This document shows, in pieces, positions 49,101 through 57,331 of a stretch of 64,000 bases of DNA. Position 1 is the first letter of the stretch. Every line of letters begins with the position of its first letter. The notes under the pieces were generated by a model. It saw nothing but the letters and a program-made list of their open reading frames with translations, made no database searches and was not told where the DNA came from. A program made the position numbers and the translations under genes. The stretch is from Actinomycetota bacterium (GTDB lineage Bacteria; Actinomycetota; Nitriliruptoria; Nitriliruptorales; Nitriliruptoraceae). The stretch lies in NCBI GenBank assembly GCA_019348135.1, contig JAHWJY010000002.1, forward strand, positions 1-64,000. Reading direction: 5' to 3'.

Positions 49101-51125
49101 TCAAGCACGACCGGCACCCGGGAGCCAGACCCGGAAACGGGCCCCGCCCTCGGGCCGGTCCTCCGCGGTGACCGTGCCGCCGTGGAGCTCGGTGAACCGC
49201 GCCACGAGCGTCAGTCCGATGCCGGTCCCGGGGTTCGGAGCGCGGGCGCTGTCCTGGCCCTGGGTGAACGGCTCGAAGAGCATCTCCGCGACCCCTGGCT
49301 CGATGCCCGCACCGTCGTCCTCGACGACGATCTCGGCCCCGCCGCCCTCGGGCGCCACCCGCAGCCACACGGTGGTCCCCTCGGGGGTGTGACGGACGGC
49401 GTTGTGGAGCAGGTTCTCGAGGATGCGCTCGACCTTCGGGGCGTCGGCGACGACCCTCGTCGGCTGGAGGTCCACGACGACCTCCGCGCCGAGCTCCTCG
49501 GACTCGTCGAGGACGCGGGCCGCCACCTCGGCGAGGTCGACCTCCGCCAGCGACGGCACGAGCACGCCGCGCGCCATGCGGTCCACGTCGAGGAGGTCGG
49601 ACAGGAGGCGCTCGAGCTTGCGGGCGTTGGCGACCGTGCGCGACAGCAGCAACCGGACCTGCTCGTCGGGGAGGCTGTCGAAGTGGGTGACGACGGTGTC
49701 GGCCAACCCCACGACGCTCGTGAGGGGCGTGCGCAGCTCGTGCGAGACCGACTGCAGGAAGGCGTTCTTCATCTCGTCGACCCGGCGGAGGTGCTCGACG
49801 GCGGCCTGCTCGCGCGCCAGCGCCGCCTCGCTCGCCTCCTGTTGCCGGACGAGGTGGGTGACGTCGTGCACGATGCCCTGGACCCCCACGACCTCGCCGG
49901 TGTCGTTCTCGTAGGGGACCTCGCGGAACTCGAGCCACCGGTCGCCGTCGGGGTGCGACCAGCGCAGGAGCACCGGCTCGGCGTACGGCTCACCGCGCGG
50001 GTTGTCCCGCAGCACCCGTGCCGCCTGGTCCGCACTGACGTAGCGGTGACCGACCTGCGGGTCGCGGTAGAACTCCTCGGCCGACACGCCGGTCAGATCG
50101 GTCATCGCCGGGTTGACGTACAGGAACTCGCGGGCATCCCCGTCCGTCCGCACGACGTAGAGGCCGTCCTGGGTGGTCTCGGCGAGGCGCTCGAAGCGCC
50201 GCTCCGACGCCTCACGGGCGCGCCGCTCGCGCAGCGCCGGCGTGAGGTCGCTCGCGATGCCGTGGATCGCCGTCCGGCCGTCCGCGAGGGTGATGCGGAC
50301 GTTGGTCGCGAGCACCGGGACCCGCGTCCCGTCGGCCCGCAGGATGGCCGCCTCGAACGTCTGGGGTGCACCCCCCGCCGCCAGCTCGAAGTACCGCCGG
50401 GCCTCGTCGTGCAGCTCGGGCGGGACGAACCGGAGCGAGGGTCGGTCGATGAGCTCCTCGGCGGGGTAGCCCGTCAGCTCCTCCGCTGCCTCGTTGACCT
50501 CGAGCAGGTGGCCGTCGGTACCGATGATGTAGACGGCGTTGGCGTGGCTCTGGACGAGCACCTTGTGCATCTCGTCGGTCCGCGCGAGCTCGCGCGACGC
50601 CCGGCCGAGCGACGCCCGGAGGGCGTAGGCCGCGGTCGCGATCACCAGCGCGACCACGAGCTGCATGACGATCCCCGCCACCTCGCCCGCGGTGATGGGC
50701 TCCCCCGCGAGCAGCACCAGCCGTGCGCCCAGCACCACGAGGGTCAGTCCGGCGATGTGGGGCCAGCCGTGGACGCCGGCCACGTAGACGATGGGGATGA
50801 TCAGGAGGTGGCGCAACGGGCTGCTGGACCCGCCCGAGAACCACGCGGCGGCCGTGATGGCGGCGACCGTGACGGGCGCCGCCGAGGCGTCCCACAGCTG
50901 CCGGAACCGCGGTCGCGAGAGGATGGCCAGGATCCCCGTGCCGAGGAGCACGACGGCGAGGAGGGGGATCGGACGGCCCGGGAGGAACAGGGCGACCAGG
51001 ATGCCGCTCACGGCCCCGATCGCGATCGTGACGGTGGTCCACCGCGAGGTGCCGGCCACCATCCCGGTGTCCTCGAGGTCGAGCAACGACGGCAGGGGGC
51101 CGGTTCCGCGTCGGGTGGTGCCCAT
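49101..51125 (-). CDS. membrane PAS-domain sensor histidine kinase
   Basis: PAS repeats; SHELRTPLTSVVGLADTVVTHF H-box; ENLLHNAVRHTPEG; GTGIGLTLVARFTELHGG. Confidence 0.9.
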   Translation of the reverse strand: MGTTRRGTGPLPSLLDLEDTGMVAGTSRWTTVTIAIGAVSGILVALFLPGRPIPLLAVVLLGTGILAILSRPRFRQLWDASAAPVTVAAITAAAWFSGGSSSPLRHLLIIPIVYVAGVHGWPHIAGLTLVVLGARLVLLAGEPITAGEVAGIVMQLVVALVIATAAYALRASLGRASRELARTDEMHKVLVQSHANAVYIIGTDGHLLEVNEAAEELTGYPAEELIDRPSLRFVPPELHDEARRYFELAAGGAPQTFEAAILRADGTRVPVLATNVRITLADGRTAIHGIASDLTPALRERRAREASERRFERLAETTQDGLYVVRTDGDAREFLYVNPAMTDLTGVSAEEFYRDPQVGHRYVSADQAARVLRDNPRGEPYAEPVLLRWSHPDGDRWLEFREVPYENDTGEVVGVQGIVHDVTHLVRQQEASEAALAREQAAVEHLRRVDEMKNAFLQSVSHELRTPLTSVVGLADTVVTHFDSLPDEQVRLLLSRTVANARKLERLLSDLLDVDRMARGVLVPSLAEVDLAEVAARVLDESEELGAEVVVDLQPTRVVADAPKVERILENLLHNAVRHTPEGTTVWLRVAPEGGGAEIVVEDDGAGIEPGVAEMLFEPFTQGQDSARAPNPGTGIGLTLVARFTELHGGTVTAEDRPEGGARFRVWLPGAGRA

Positions 51126-51293
51126 CGCGAACACCTCCTCGTCGTCGTCGCACCACCCCGGCACGGCCGAGCGTAGAGGCGGGCCCGGGACCGGGGGGCC
51201 CCGTCGGTGTAGCGTGCCGACCTCCCGGGCGGGACGCCCGGCCCGTGCCCACACCGGCTCCCGCCCCACGCCCGGCCCCCCGCTGGAGGCGAC

Positions 51294-52394
51294 GTGCACC
51301 TCGACCCCGTCCTCGATGACCTCCGGCGTCTGGTCGAGGTCGAGTCCCCGAGCAGCGACCCGGCCGCGTTGCGCGCCTCGGCCGCCGTCGTGGCGGAACT
51401 GCTCGACCGACGGCTCGGCGGCAGCGTCGACGTCGGCGACGACGGGCGGGTGCGCTGGACCAACGTGGCCGCGGGATCGGCCGCCGTGCTCGTGCTCGGC
51501 CACCACGACACCGTGTGGCCCGTCGGCACGCTCGCGCGACTGCCGTTCGAGGTCGCGAACGAACGGGTCACCGGTCCGGGGGTGTTCGACATGAAGGCCG
51601 GGATCGTCGTCACCGTCCACGCCCTGGCGTTGCTCGCGGCGGAGGGGGAGGCTCCGCCGGTGCGGATGCTCCTCACCACCGACGAGGAGGTCGGATCGTC
51701 CGCGTCGCGGGCCGAGATCGAGGACGAGGCGCGGCGGTGCGGACGGGTGCTGGTGCCCGAGCCGTGCGGGCTGCACGGCGCCGTCAAGACGGCGCGCAAG
51801 GGGGTGGCGCTGGGACGGCTCGTGTGCACCGGCCGGGCGTCGCACGCCGGCCTGGCGCCGGAGGAGGGGGTCAACGCCGCGGTCGGCCTCGCCTCGGTGC
51901 TGCCGTCCGTCGCGTCGCTGGGCGACCCCGCCACCGGGACGACGGTGACCCCCACCACGATCTCGGGCGGGACCACCGTCAACACCGTCCCGGCCCGCGC
52001 GGAGGCGACCCTCGACGTGCGCTTCTTCGACGCGGGCGAGCTCGACCGCGTCCGCGCCGGCCTCGAGGCGCTCCGCCCGGTCAACGGTGCCGCCCTCGAG
52101 GTCGACCTGCCGATGAACCGACCCGCGATGCCGCCCTCGGCGTCCGCCCCGCTCCTGCCGGCGCTGCGCTCCGCGGCCACGGAGGCGGGGCAGGAGGTCG
52201 CGACGGTGGCGGTCGGCGGTGCGTCCGACGGCAACATCGCGGCCGCGGCCGGCGCCGCGGTCCTGGACGGCCTCGGCCCCGACGGCGACGGGGCCCACGC
52301 CGACCACGAGCACGTCACCCTCCTCGGGATCGAGCGCCGGATCTCGCTCCTGCGCCGCCTGCTCCCGCACGTGGCGGTGGTCGAGGTCCCCTGA
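51294..52394 (+). CDS. M20 family metallopeptidase
   Basis: VLVLGHHDTVWPVGTL; GPGVFDMKAGIVVTVHAL; TTDEEVGSSASRAEIE; GGASDGNIAAAAGAAVLDGLGPDGDGAHADHEHV. Confidence 0.9.
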   Translation: MHLDPVLDDLRRLVEVESPSSDPAALRASAAVVAELLDRRLGGSVDVGDDGRVRWTNVAAGSAAVLVLGHHDTVWPVGTLARLPFEVANERVTGPGVFDMKAGIVVTVHALALLAAEGEAPPVRMLLTTDEEVGSSASRAEIEDEARRCGRVLVPEPCGLHGAVKTARKGVALGRLVCTGRASHAGLAPEEGVNAAVGLASVLPSVASLGDPATGTTVTPTTISGGTTVNTVPARAEATLDVRFFDAGELDRVRAGLEALRPVNGAALEVDLPMNRPAMPPSASAPLLPALRSAATEAGQEVATVAVGGASDGNIAAAAGAAVLDGLGPDGDGAHADHEHVTLLGIERRISLLRRLLPHVAVVEVP

Positions 52395-52417
52395 ACCCGG
52401 CGAGGTACCGTCCTCCC

Positions 52418-53257
52418 GTGTCCCTCCTCCGCCGCGCCGCTGCCCCGGCCGCCGCCGTCCTCGGCACGGTCGGGCTGCTGCTGTCCGCGCCGGTGGCCGC
52501 CTCGGCCGCCACCGCGGGCGTCGCCGTGCGTGACTACGAGTACGTCCCGGCGTCGATCGAGATCGAGGCCGGCGACACCGTGCGTTGGACCTGGCAGTCC
52601 GAGGACCGCCACACCGTGACCGCGCCGGGCGTCTTCGACTCCCATCCCGACTGCACGGTGCTGACGCCCGACGCCTGCGGGGCGAACGGGACGGTCTTCT
52701 CGTGGACGTCCTCCGAGCCCGGCACGATCGAGTACGGCTGCCGGCTCCACCCCGAGCGCATGCGCGGCACGATCGTGGTCGTCGCGGCCGCGGCCGAGCC
52801 CTCGCCGAGCGAGGCACCACCGCCCACCTCGGCCCCGGAGCCCTCCCCGGCGCCGTCCCCCCGGCCCGAGCCCGCCGGTCCGTCGCCGGCGGCCTCGCCG
52901 CGCCCGACGTCCGAGCCGGCGCCGACGTCCGCGTCGCCGTCGTCGCGCCCGACGCGACGTTCGGCGCCGTCGCTCGGGTTCGGGCAGGCCTCGGAGGTCC
53001 CGGCCTCGCCGCTGCCGACGGACGGTCGCGGGGTGGCGCCCCCGCAGGTCTCGGACGCCTCCCCGGAGCCCCTCGAGCCCTTCCCCGCCGCGCCGTCGCC
53101 GACCCCGACCCGCGACGACGTCGCCGACGACGTGGTGGCCGTCGGCACGCCCGGAGGGGCGGGACGGGACGCCGTGCGCCTCGCCGGCGTGGCGGCCGTC
53201 GCCGTCTCGCTCCTCGCGTTCGGCCGGATCGTCCTGTTCGGTCGACCCTGGGAGTGA
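52418..53257 (+). CDS. secreted cupredoxin-domain protein with Pro/Ser/Ala-rich stalk and C-terminal TM
   Basis: VRDYEYVPASIEIEAGDTVRWTWQSEDRHTVT...IEYGCRLHPERMRGTIVV (His/Cys/His/Met ligands), PSPAPSPRPEPAGPS stalk, C-terminal hydrophobic helix. Confidence 0.8.
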   Translation: MSLLRRAAAPAAAVLGTVGLLLSAPVAASAATAGVAVRDYEYVPASIEIEAGDTVRWTWQSEDRHTVTAPGVFDSHPDCTVLTPDACGANGTVFSWTSSEPGTIEYGCRLHPERMRGTIVVVAAAAEPSPSEAPPPTSAPEPSPAPSPRPEPAGPSPAASPRPTSEPAPTSASPSSRPTRRSAPSLGFGQASEVPASPLPTDGRGVAPPQVSDASPEPLEPFPAAPSPTPTRDDVADDVVAVGTPGGAGRDAVRLAGVAAVAVSLLAFGRIVLFGRPWE

Positions 53258-53535
53258 TCCCGCCGACGCGGTCCGTGCGGTGGGCGTCCACGCGTGCGCT
53301 CTGGCGCGCCCCCGTGTCCACAGATCCCGGCGCGACCCTTCTCCACAGCCTGGGGAGGACGCGGGACGCCCGTGTCACGGGGGCCCTCTAGCGTCGAGGT
53401 TGTCGGAGGACGGGTCCCGCGGTACCGTGCCGCGTCCCACTGCCTGGTGGTGTGTCGCCGCGTGTCCGCGGGTCCGCCACCCGGGTCGACCGGTCAGATG
53501 CCGGTTCCACGTGGGAAGCACCCCTGCCCCCACCG

Positions 53536-53563
53536 GTGTCCTCGCGCTGCCTGCGCTGGACAC
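53536..53563 (+). promoter_or_regulatory. candidate leader hairpin upstream of rpsF
   Basis: GTGTCC-tc-GCGC-tgcct-GCGC-t-GGACAC, 38 nt upstream of the rpsF ATG. Confidence 0.35.
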
Positions 53564-53601
53564 GCCCGAGAGGGGCCGCGAACGACCATGGGAGGTGCAC
53601 G

Positions 53602-53907
53602 ATGCGCCGCTACGAGATGATGGTGATCATCCCGGACACTCTGGATGACGAGGCCGCCGAGGCGGTCTGGGAGCGGGTCAAGGGCCTGCTCGCCGACCAG
53701 GGTGGCCAGCTCGTCGACGAGGCCTGGTGGGGCAAGCGCCAGCTGGCCTACGAGATCGACAAGCGCGACCACGGCTACTACGGCGTGCTCGACTTCGAGG
53801 CGACGTCCGAGGGCCTCGACGAGCTCGAGCGTCTGCTGAAGCTGTCCGACGACATCGTCCGCTACAAGACGGTCCGTCCGACCCTCCGCATCCGCAAGCC
53901 GGCCTGA
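53602..53907 (+). CDS. rpsF: 30S ribosomal protein S6
   Basis: MRRYEMMVIIPDTLDDEAAEAVWERVKGLLADQGGQL...GKRQLAYEIDKRDHGYYGVLDFEA. Confidence 0.95.
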   Translation: MRRYEMMVIIPDTLDDEAAEAVWERVKGLLADQGGQLVDEAWWGKRQLAYEIDKRDHGYYGVLDFEATSEGLDELERLLKLSDDIVRYKTVRPTLRIRKPA

Positions 53908-53987
53908 CCGCAGGCCCGTCCTCCGACACGGACGGAAGCCACCGGTCGGTCCACGCGGATCGACTCGACGAGGGAACGGAGACGCCG

Positions 53988-54425
53988 ATGGCGTACGAGA
54001 GCAACTTCATCACGATGATCGGGAACCTGACCGACGACCCGGACCTGCGCTTCACCCAGAGCGGGGTGCCGGTCTGCAACTTCCGCATCGCCTCGAGCCG
54101 GCGGTTCACGGACAAGGCGGGTCAGCAGCAGGAAGAGACCGTCTTCATGACGGTGAACCTGTGGCGGGACATGGCCGAGAACGTCGCCGAGTCGCTGCAC
54201 AAGGGCGACCGCGCGATCGTCATCGGCCGGATCAAGGTCCGGTCGTACGAGAACAAGGAAGGCCAGACCGTCTGGGTCACCGAGATCGAGGCCGACGAGG
54301 TCGCGCCGTCGCTGCGCTGGGCGCGGGTGAGCGTGTCGAAGACCTCCGGCTCCGGGACCGGTGGCGGCGGTGGCGGTGGCTGGGACAGCGCGCCGCCCCC
54401 CTCCGACGACGACGTCCCCTTCTAG
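53988..54425 (+). CDS. ssb: single-stranded DNA-binding protein
   Basis: NFITMIGNLTDDPDLRFTQSGVPVCNFRIASSRRF...; acidic C-terminus DDDVPF. Confidence 0.95.
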   Translation: MAYESNFITMIGNLTDDPDLRFTQSGVPVCNFRIASSRRFTDKAGQQQEETVFMTVNLWRDMAENVAESLHKGDRAIVIGRIKVRSYENKEGQTVWVTEIEADEVAPSLRWARVSVSKTSGSGTGGGGGGGWDSAPPPSDDDVPF

Positions 54426-54503
54426 GCCTCCCGCCGCGCCCCGCGTCCCGACCGGACCGGGGTTGCCGCCCCACTTCCTCTCTGACCCTTCCAGGAGCGC
54501 GTC

Positions 54504-54737
54504 ATGCCCCCGAAGAAGAAGCGCAAGCCACGCAAGGACAAGCCCTGCCCCATCTGCCGGCAGGGCATCGAGTACATCGACTACAAGGACCTGGGCCTGC
54601 TCAAGTCCTTCCTCAACGAGCGCGGCAAGATCAAGGCGCGCCGCACGACCGGGAACTGCGCCAAGTGCCAGACCCAGCTCGGCGGCGCGATCAAGAACGC
54701 CCGTGAGATGGCGCTCATCCCCTACACGGTCCGATAG
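54504..54737 (+). CDS. rpsR: 30S ribosomal protein S18
   Basis: CPICRQGIEYIDYKDLGLLKSFLNERGKIKARRTTGNCAKCQTQLGGAIKNAREMALIPYTVR. Confidence 0.96.
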   Translation: MPPKKKRKPRKDKPCPICRQGIEYIDYKDLGLLKSFLNERGKIKARRTTGNCAKCQTQLGGAIKNAREMALIPYTVR

Positions 54738-54747
54738 GAGACGAGCG

Positions 54748-55473
54748 ATGAAGGTCATCCTCAAGAACGAGGTCGACAACCTCGGCCTGCCGGGTGACGT
54801 CGTCGACGTCGCCGACGGCTACGGCCGCAACTTCCTCATCCCCCGCGGGCTGGCGATCCTCGCCACCAAGGGTGCGATGAAGGAGGCCGAGGCCATCACC
54901 CGCAGCCGCAAGGCGGCGGAGGCCAAGACGGTCGACTCGGCGTACGCCATGAAGGAGACGCTCGAGTCGCGGACGCTGCGCGTCCCGGCCCGCGTCGACG
55001 AGTCGGGCAACCTCTACGGCTCCGTCGGTGTCAACGACGTCCACCGCGTCCTGAAGGACCGTGGGCACGACATCGAGAAGCGCCGCATCGACCTCAAGGG
55101 CACGATCAAGCGCATCGGCGAGTACGAGGTGCCGATCCGGGTCCACCCGCAGGTCGAGGCGCTCGTGACCGTCGAGGTCGTGGACGAGGAGGGCAAGGTC
55201 ACCCTCGGCGGCCCCGCCGTCGACGAGGACGCGATCACCGACGCCGCGACCGATGCGGCCGAGGGCTCCGAGACCGACGCCGACGTCCTCGCCGAGCAGG
55301 CCCTCGAGGCGGCGAAGGAGTACGAGACGCAGCGCGTCGAGGCGGGGGCCGACGTCGAGTCCATCGTCCCGCCCGAGGCCGGGACCGACGAGGCCGTGGC
55401 CTCCGAGGCCCCGTCCGAGGCCGACACGGCCGACGAGACCGTCGCCGAGGACGAGCCCGCCGGCACCGCCTGA
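54748..55473 (+). CDS. rplI: 50S ribosomal protein L9 with extended acidic C-terminus
   Basis: MKVILKNEVDNLGLPGDVVDVADGYGRNFLIPRGLAILAT; long tail after VTLGGPAV. Confidence 0.95.
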   Translation: MKVILKNEVDNLGLPGDVVDVADGYGRNFLIPRGLAILATKGAMKEAEAITRSRKAAEAKTVDSAYAMKETLESRTLRVPARVDESGNLYGSVGVNDVHRVLKDRGHDIEKRRIDLKGTIKRIGEYEVPIRVHPQVEALVTVEVVDEEGKVTLGGPAVDEDAITDAATDAAEGSETDADVLAEQALEAAKEYETQRVEAGADVESIVPPEAGTDEAVASEAPSEADTADETVAEDEPAGTA

Positions 55474-55492
55474 CGCGCGATCCCGCACCACC

Positions 55493-55518
55493 GGAGGCCA
55501 CCCCGCGGGGTGGCCTCC
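55493..55518. terminator. stem-loop downstream of rplI
   Basis: GGAGGCCACCCC-gc-GGGGTGGCCTCC perfect 12-bp stem. Confidence 0.75.
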
Positions 55519-55546
55519 GTCGTTCCCGCGGCTCGCCGCGGACACG

Positions 55547-55620
55547 CTGTCCACACGACGTCCACAGCGTCGGGCCGGGTTGTCCCCAGGCAGCCGCCGC
55601 GGGTCCACAGCGTGTCCACC
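55547..55620. promoter_or_regulatory. cluster of DnaA-box-like sequences upstream of dnaB
   Basis: CTGTCCACA (55547), ACGTCCACA (55558), TTGTCCCCA (55580), GGGTCCACA (55601), GTGTCCACC (55612), all similar to the actinobacterial DnaA box TTGTCCACA. Confidence 0.5.
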
Positions 55621-55675
55621 GCGGCGTTGGGAGCGACGCTCCGTGGTGTCACATCCCGTCGGTAGCGTCCGGTCC

Positions 55676-57151
55676 ATGAGCTCCATGCCTCCCGCCCCGC
55701 CACCGCCCGTCGCGACCCGTCCCGAGGACGAGGGCGGCGGGAGCAACGGCGCCCGCCGCGGCTACGACCGCGTCCCACCGCATTCGCTCGAGGCCGAGGT
55801 GTCGGTGCTCGGGGCGGCCCTGTTGTCGCGGAACGCGGCCAACGAGGTCGTCGAGATCCTCAAGCCGAGCGACTTCTACCGCACCGCCCACCGGGTCGTG
55901 TTCGAGGGTGTGCAGGAGCTGATGCACCGCGGCGAGCCGTGCGACGCGGTCACGATCCTCGACTGGCTGGCCCGCAACGGCCGGCTCGACGAGGTCGGCG
56001 GTGCCGGCGCCGTCCACGACCTCACCGCGGCCGTCCCCACGGCGGCCAACGCCGTGCACTACGCCCGGATCGTGCGCGAGAAGGCCGTGCTGCGGCGCGT
56101 CATCGACGCCGGCACCGAGATCGCGGCGCTGGGCTACGAGTCCCCGGACGACGCCACGAACGTCGTGGACCAGGCCGAGGGCATCGTCTACGAGATCGCC
56201 CAGAGCGACATCACCTCGGACTACGCCCAGCTGAAGGACCTGCTGAACGAGTCCTTCGAGCAGATCGAGAAGCTCGCCGAGAACCGCTCCGAGGTGACCG
56301 GCCTCGCCACCGGGTTCAACGACCTCGACCGCCTCACCGCGGGCCTGCAGCCCCAGAACCTCGTCGTCATCGCCGCACGCCCGGCGATGGGGAAGTCGTC
56401 CCTCGCCCTGAACCTGGCGCAGTACGTGACGGTCGAGACGCGACAGCCGGCGATCATCTTCAGCCTGGAGATGAGCAAGATCGAGATCGTGAACCGCATG
56501 CTGGCCTCCGAGGCGCGCATCGACTCGAACCGGATCAAGACCGGGCGGCTCGAGGACGCGGACTGGCGCAAGCTCGGCGACGCGCTCGGGCGGCTCTCCG
56601 ACGCGCCGCTGTTCATCGACGACACGCCGTCGATCACGCTGATGGAGATCCGCTCGAAGTGCCGGCGGCTGAAGGCCAAGCACGGGCTCGAGCTCATCAT
56701 CGTCGACTACCTGCAGCTGATGCAGTCGCACCGCCGGGTCGAGAACCGCCAGCAGGAGGTCTCCGAGATCTCCCGTGGCCTCAAGATGCTCGCCAAGGAG
56801 CTGAACGTCCCGGTCATCGCCCTGTCGCAGCTGTCGCGTCAGCCCGAGTCCCGCACCGACAAGCGCCCGCAGCTCGCCGACCTCCGTGAGTCGGGCTCGA
56901 TCGAGCAGGACGCCGACATCGTGGCGTTCATCTACCGCGACGAGGTCTACGACGAGGACACCCCGGACAAGGGCATCGCCGAGCTGATCATCTCCAAGCA
57001 CCGCAACGGCGCGACCGGCATCGTGAAGCTCGCGTTCCTCAACCACCTCACGAAGTTCGCCAACCTCGCCCGTGGCGGCTCGGCGGGTGGCGGCGGTGGC
57101 GGCGGGGCCCCCGCCCAGCACGCCCCGCCCCCGACCGTGACCCCGGTCTGA
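55676..57151 (+). CDS. dnaB: replicative DNA helicase
   Basis: PPHSLEAEVSVLGAALLS; VIAARPAMGKSSLALNLAQYV Walker A; IIVDYLQLM; SQLSRQPESRTDKRPQLADLRESGSIEQDADIVAFIYRDEVY. Confidence 0.96.
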   Translation: MSSMPPAPPPPVATRPEDEGGGSNGARRGYDRVPPHSLEAEVSVLGAALLSRNAANEVVEILKPSDFYRTAHRVVFEGVQELMHRGEPCDAVTILDWLARNGRLDEVGGAGAVHDLTAAVPTAANAVHYARIVREKAVLRRVIDAGTEIAALGYESPDDATNVVDQAEGIVYEIAQSDITSDYAQLKDLLNESFEQIEKLAENRSEVTGLATGFNDLDRLTAGLQPQNLVVIAARPAMGKSSLALNLAQYVTVETRQPAIIFSLEMSKIEIVNRMLASEARIDSNRIKTGRLEDADWRKLGDALGRLSDAPLFIDDTPSITLMEIRSKCRRLKAKHGLELIIVDYLQLMQSHRRVENRQQEVSEISRGLKMLAKELNVPVIALSQLSRQPESRTDKRPQLADLRESGSIEQDADIVAFIYRDEVYDEDTPDKGIAELIISKHRNGATGIVKLAFLNHLTKFANLARGGSAGGGGGGGAPAQHAPPPTVTPV

Positions 57152-57177
57152 CCCGTGCCCGGCGGACGCAGGGAACC

Positions 57178-57227
57178 GTTCACTGAACCGCGCGGCCGGG
57201 ATACCGGCCAGGACGTTCACTGAACCG
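57178..57227. repeat. two copies of GTTCACTGAACCG
   Basis: Exact 13-bp direct repeat at 57178-57190 and 57215-57227, each containing palindrome GTTCAcTGAAC. Confidence 0.9.
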
Positions 57228-57331
57228 TGGAGCCGGGGCGGGGGAACCGGGTCCCGGGGGGCGGCGTCTGATAGCTACGACCGGCGGACGCCGGCGCCGG
57301 CAGGTGCCGGACCCCCAGGAGCCGAACGCCG

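Noticed and set aside
47328-51176. 1282-aa plus-strand ORF and many other long antisense ORFs (e.g. 5063-6979 upstream part, 11447-13384, 15421-17508, 18231-19736, 57217-60981)
   Set aside because: Antisense frames to clearly recognised genes; Arg/Gly/Val/Asp-rich compositional shadows typical of very high-GC DNA, no domain motifs.
55547-55620. Chromosomal origin (oriC)
   Set aside because: Boxes are weak matches, no dnaA/dnaN flank, and the cluster is only ~75 bp; regulatory or titration role is more plausible, though not proven.
55676-57151. Intein in DnaB
   Set aside because: dnaB reads through at normal length (491 aa) with an uninterrupted Walker A and no splicing motifs.
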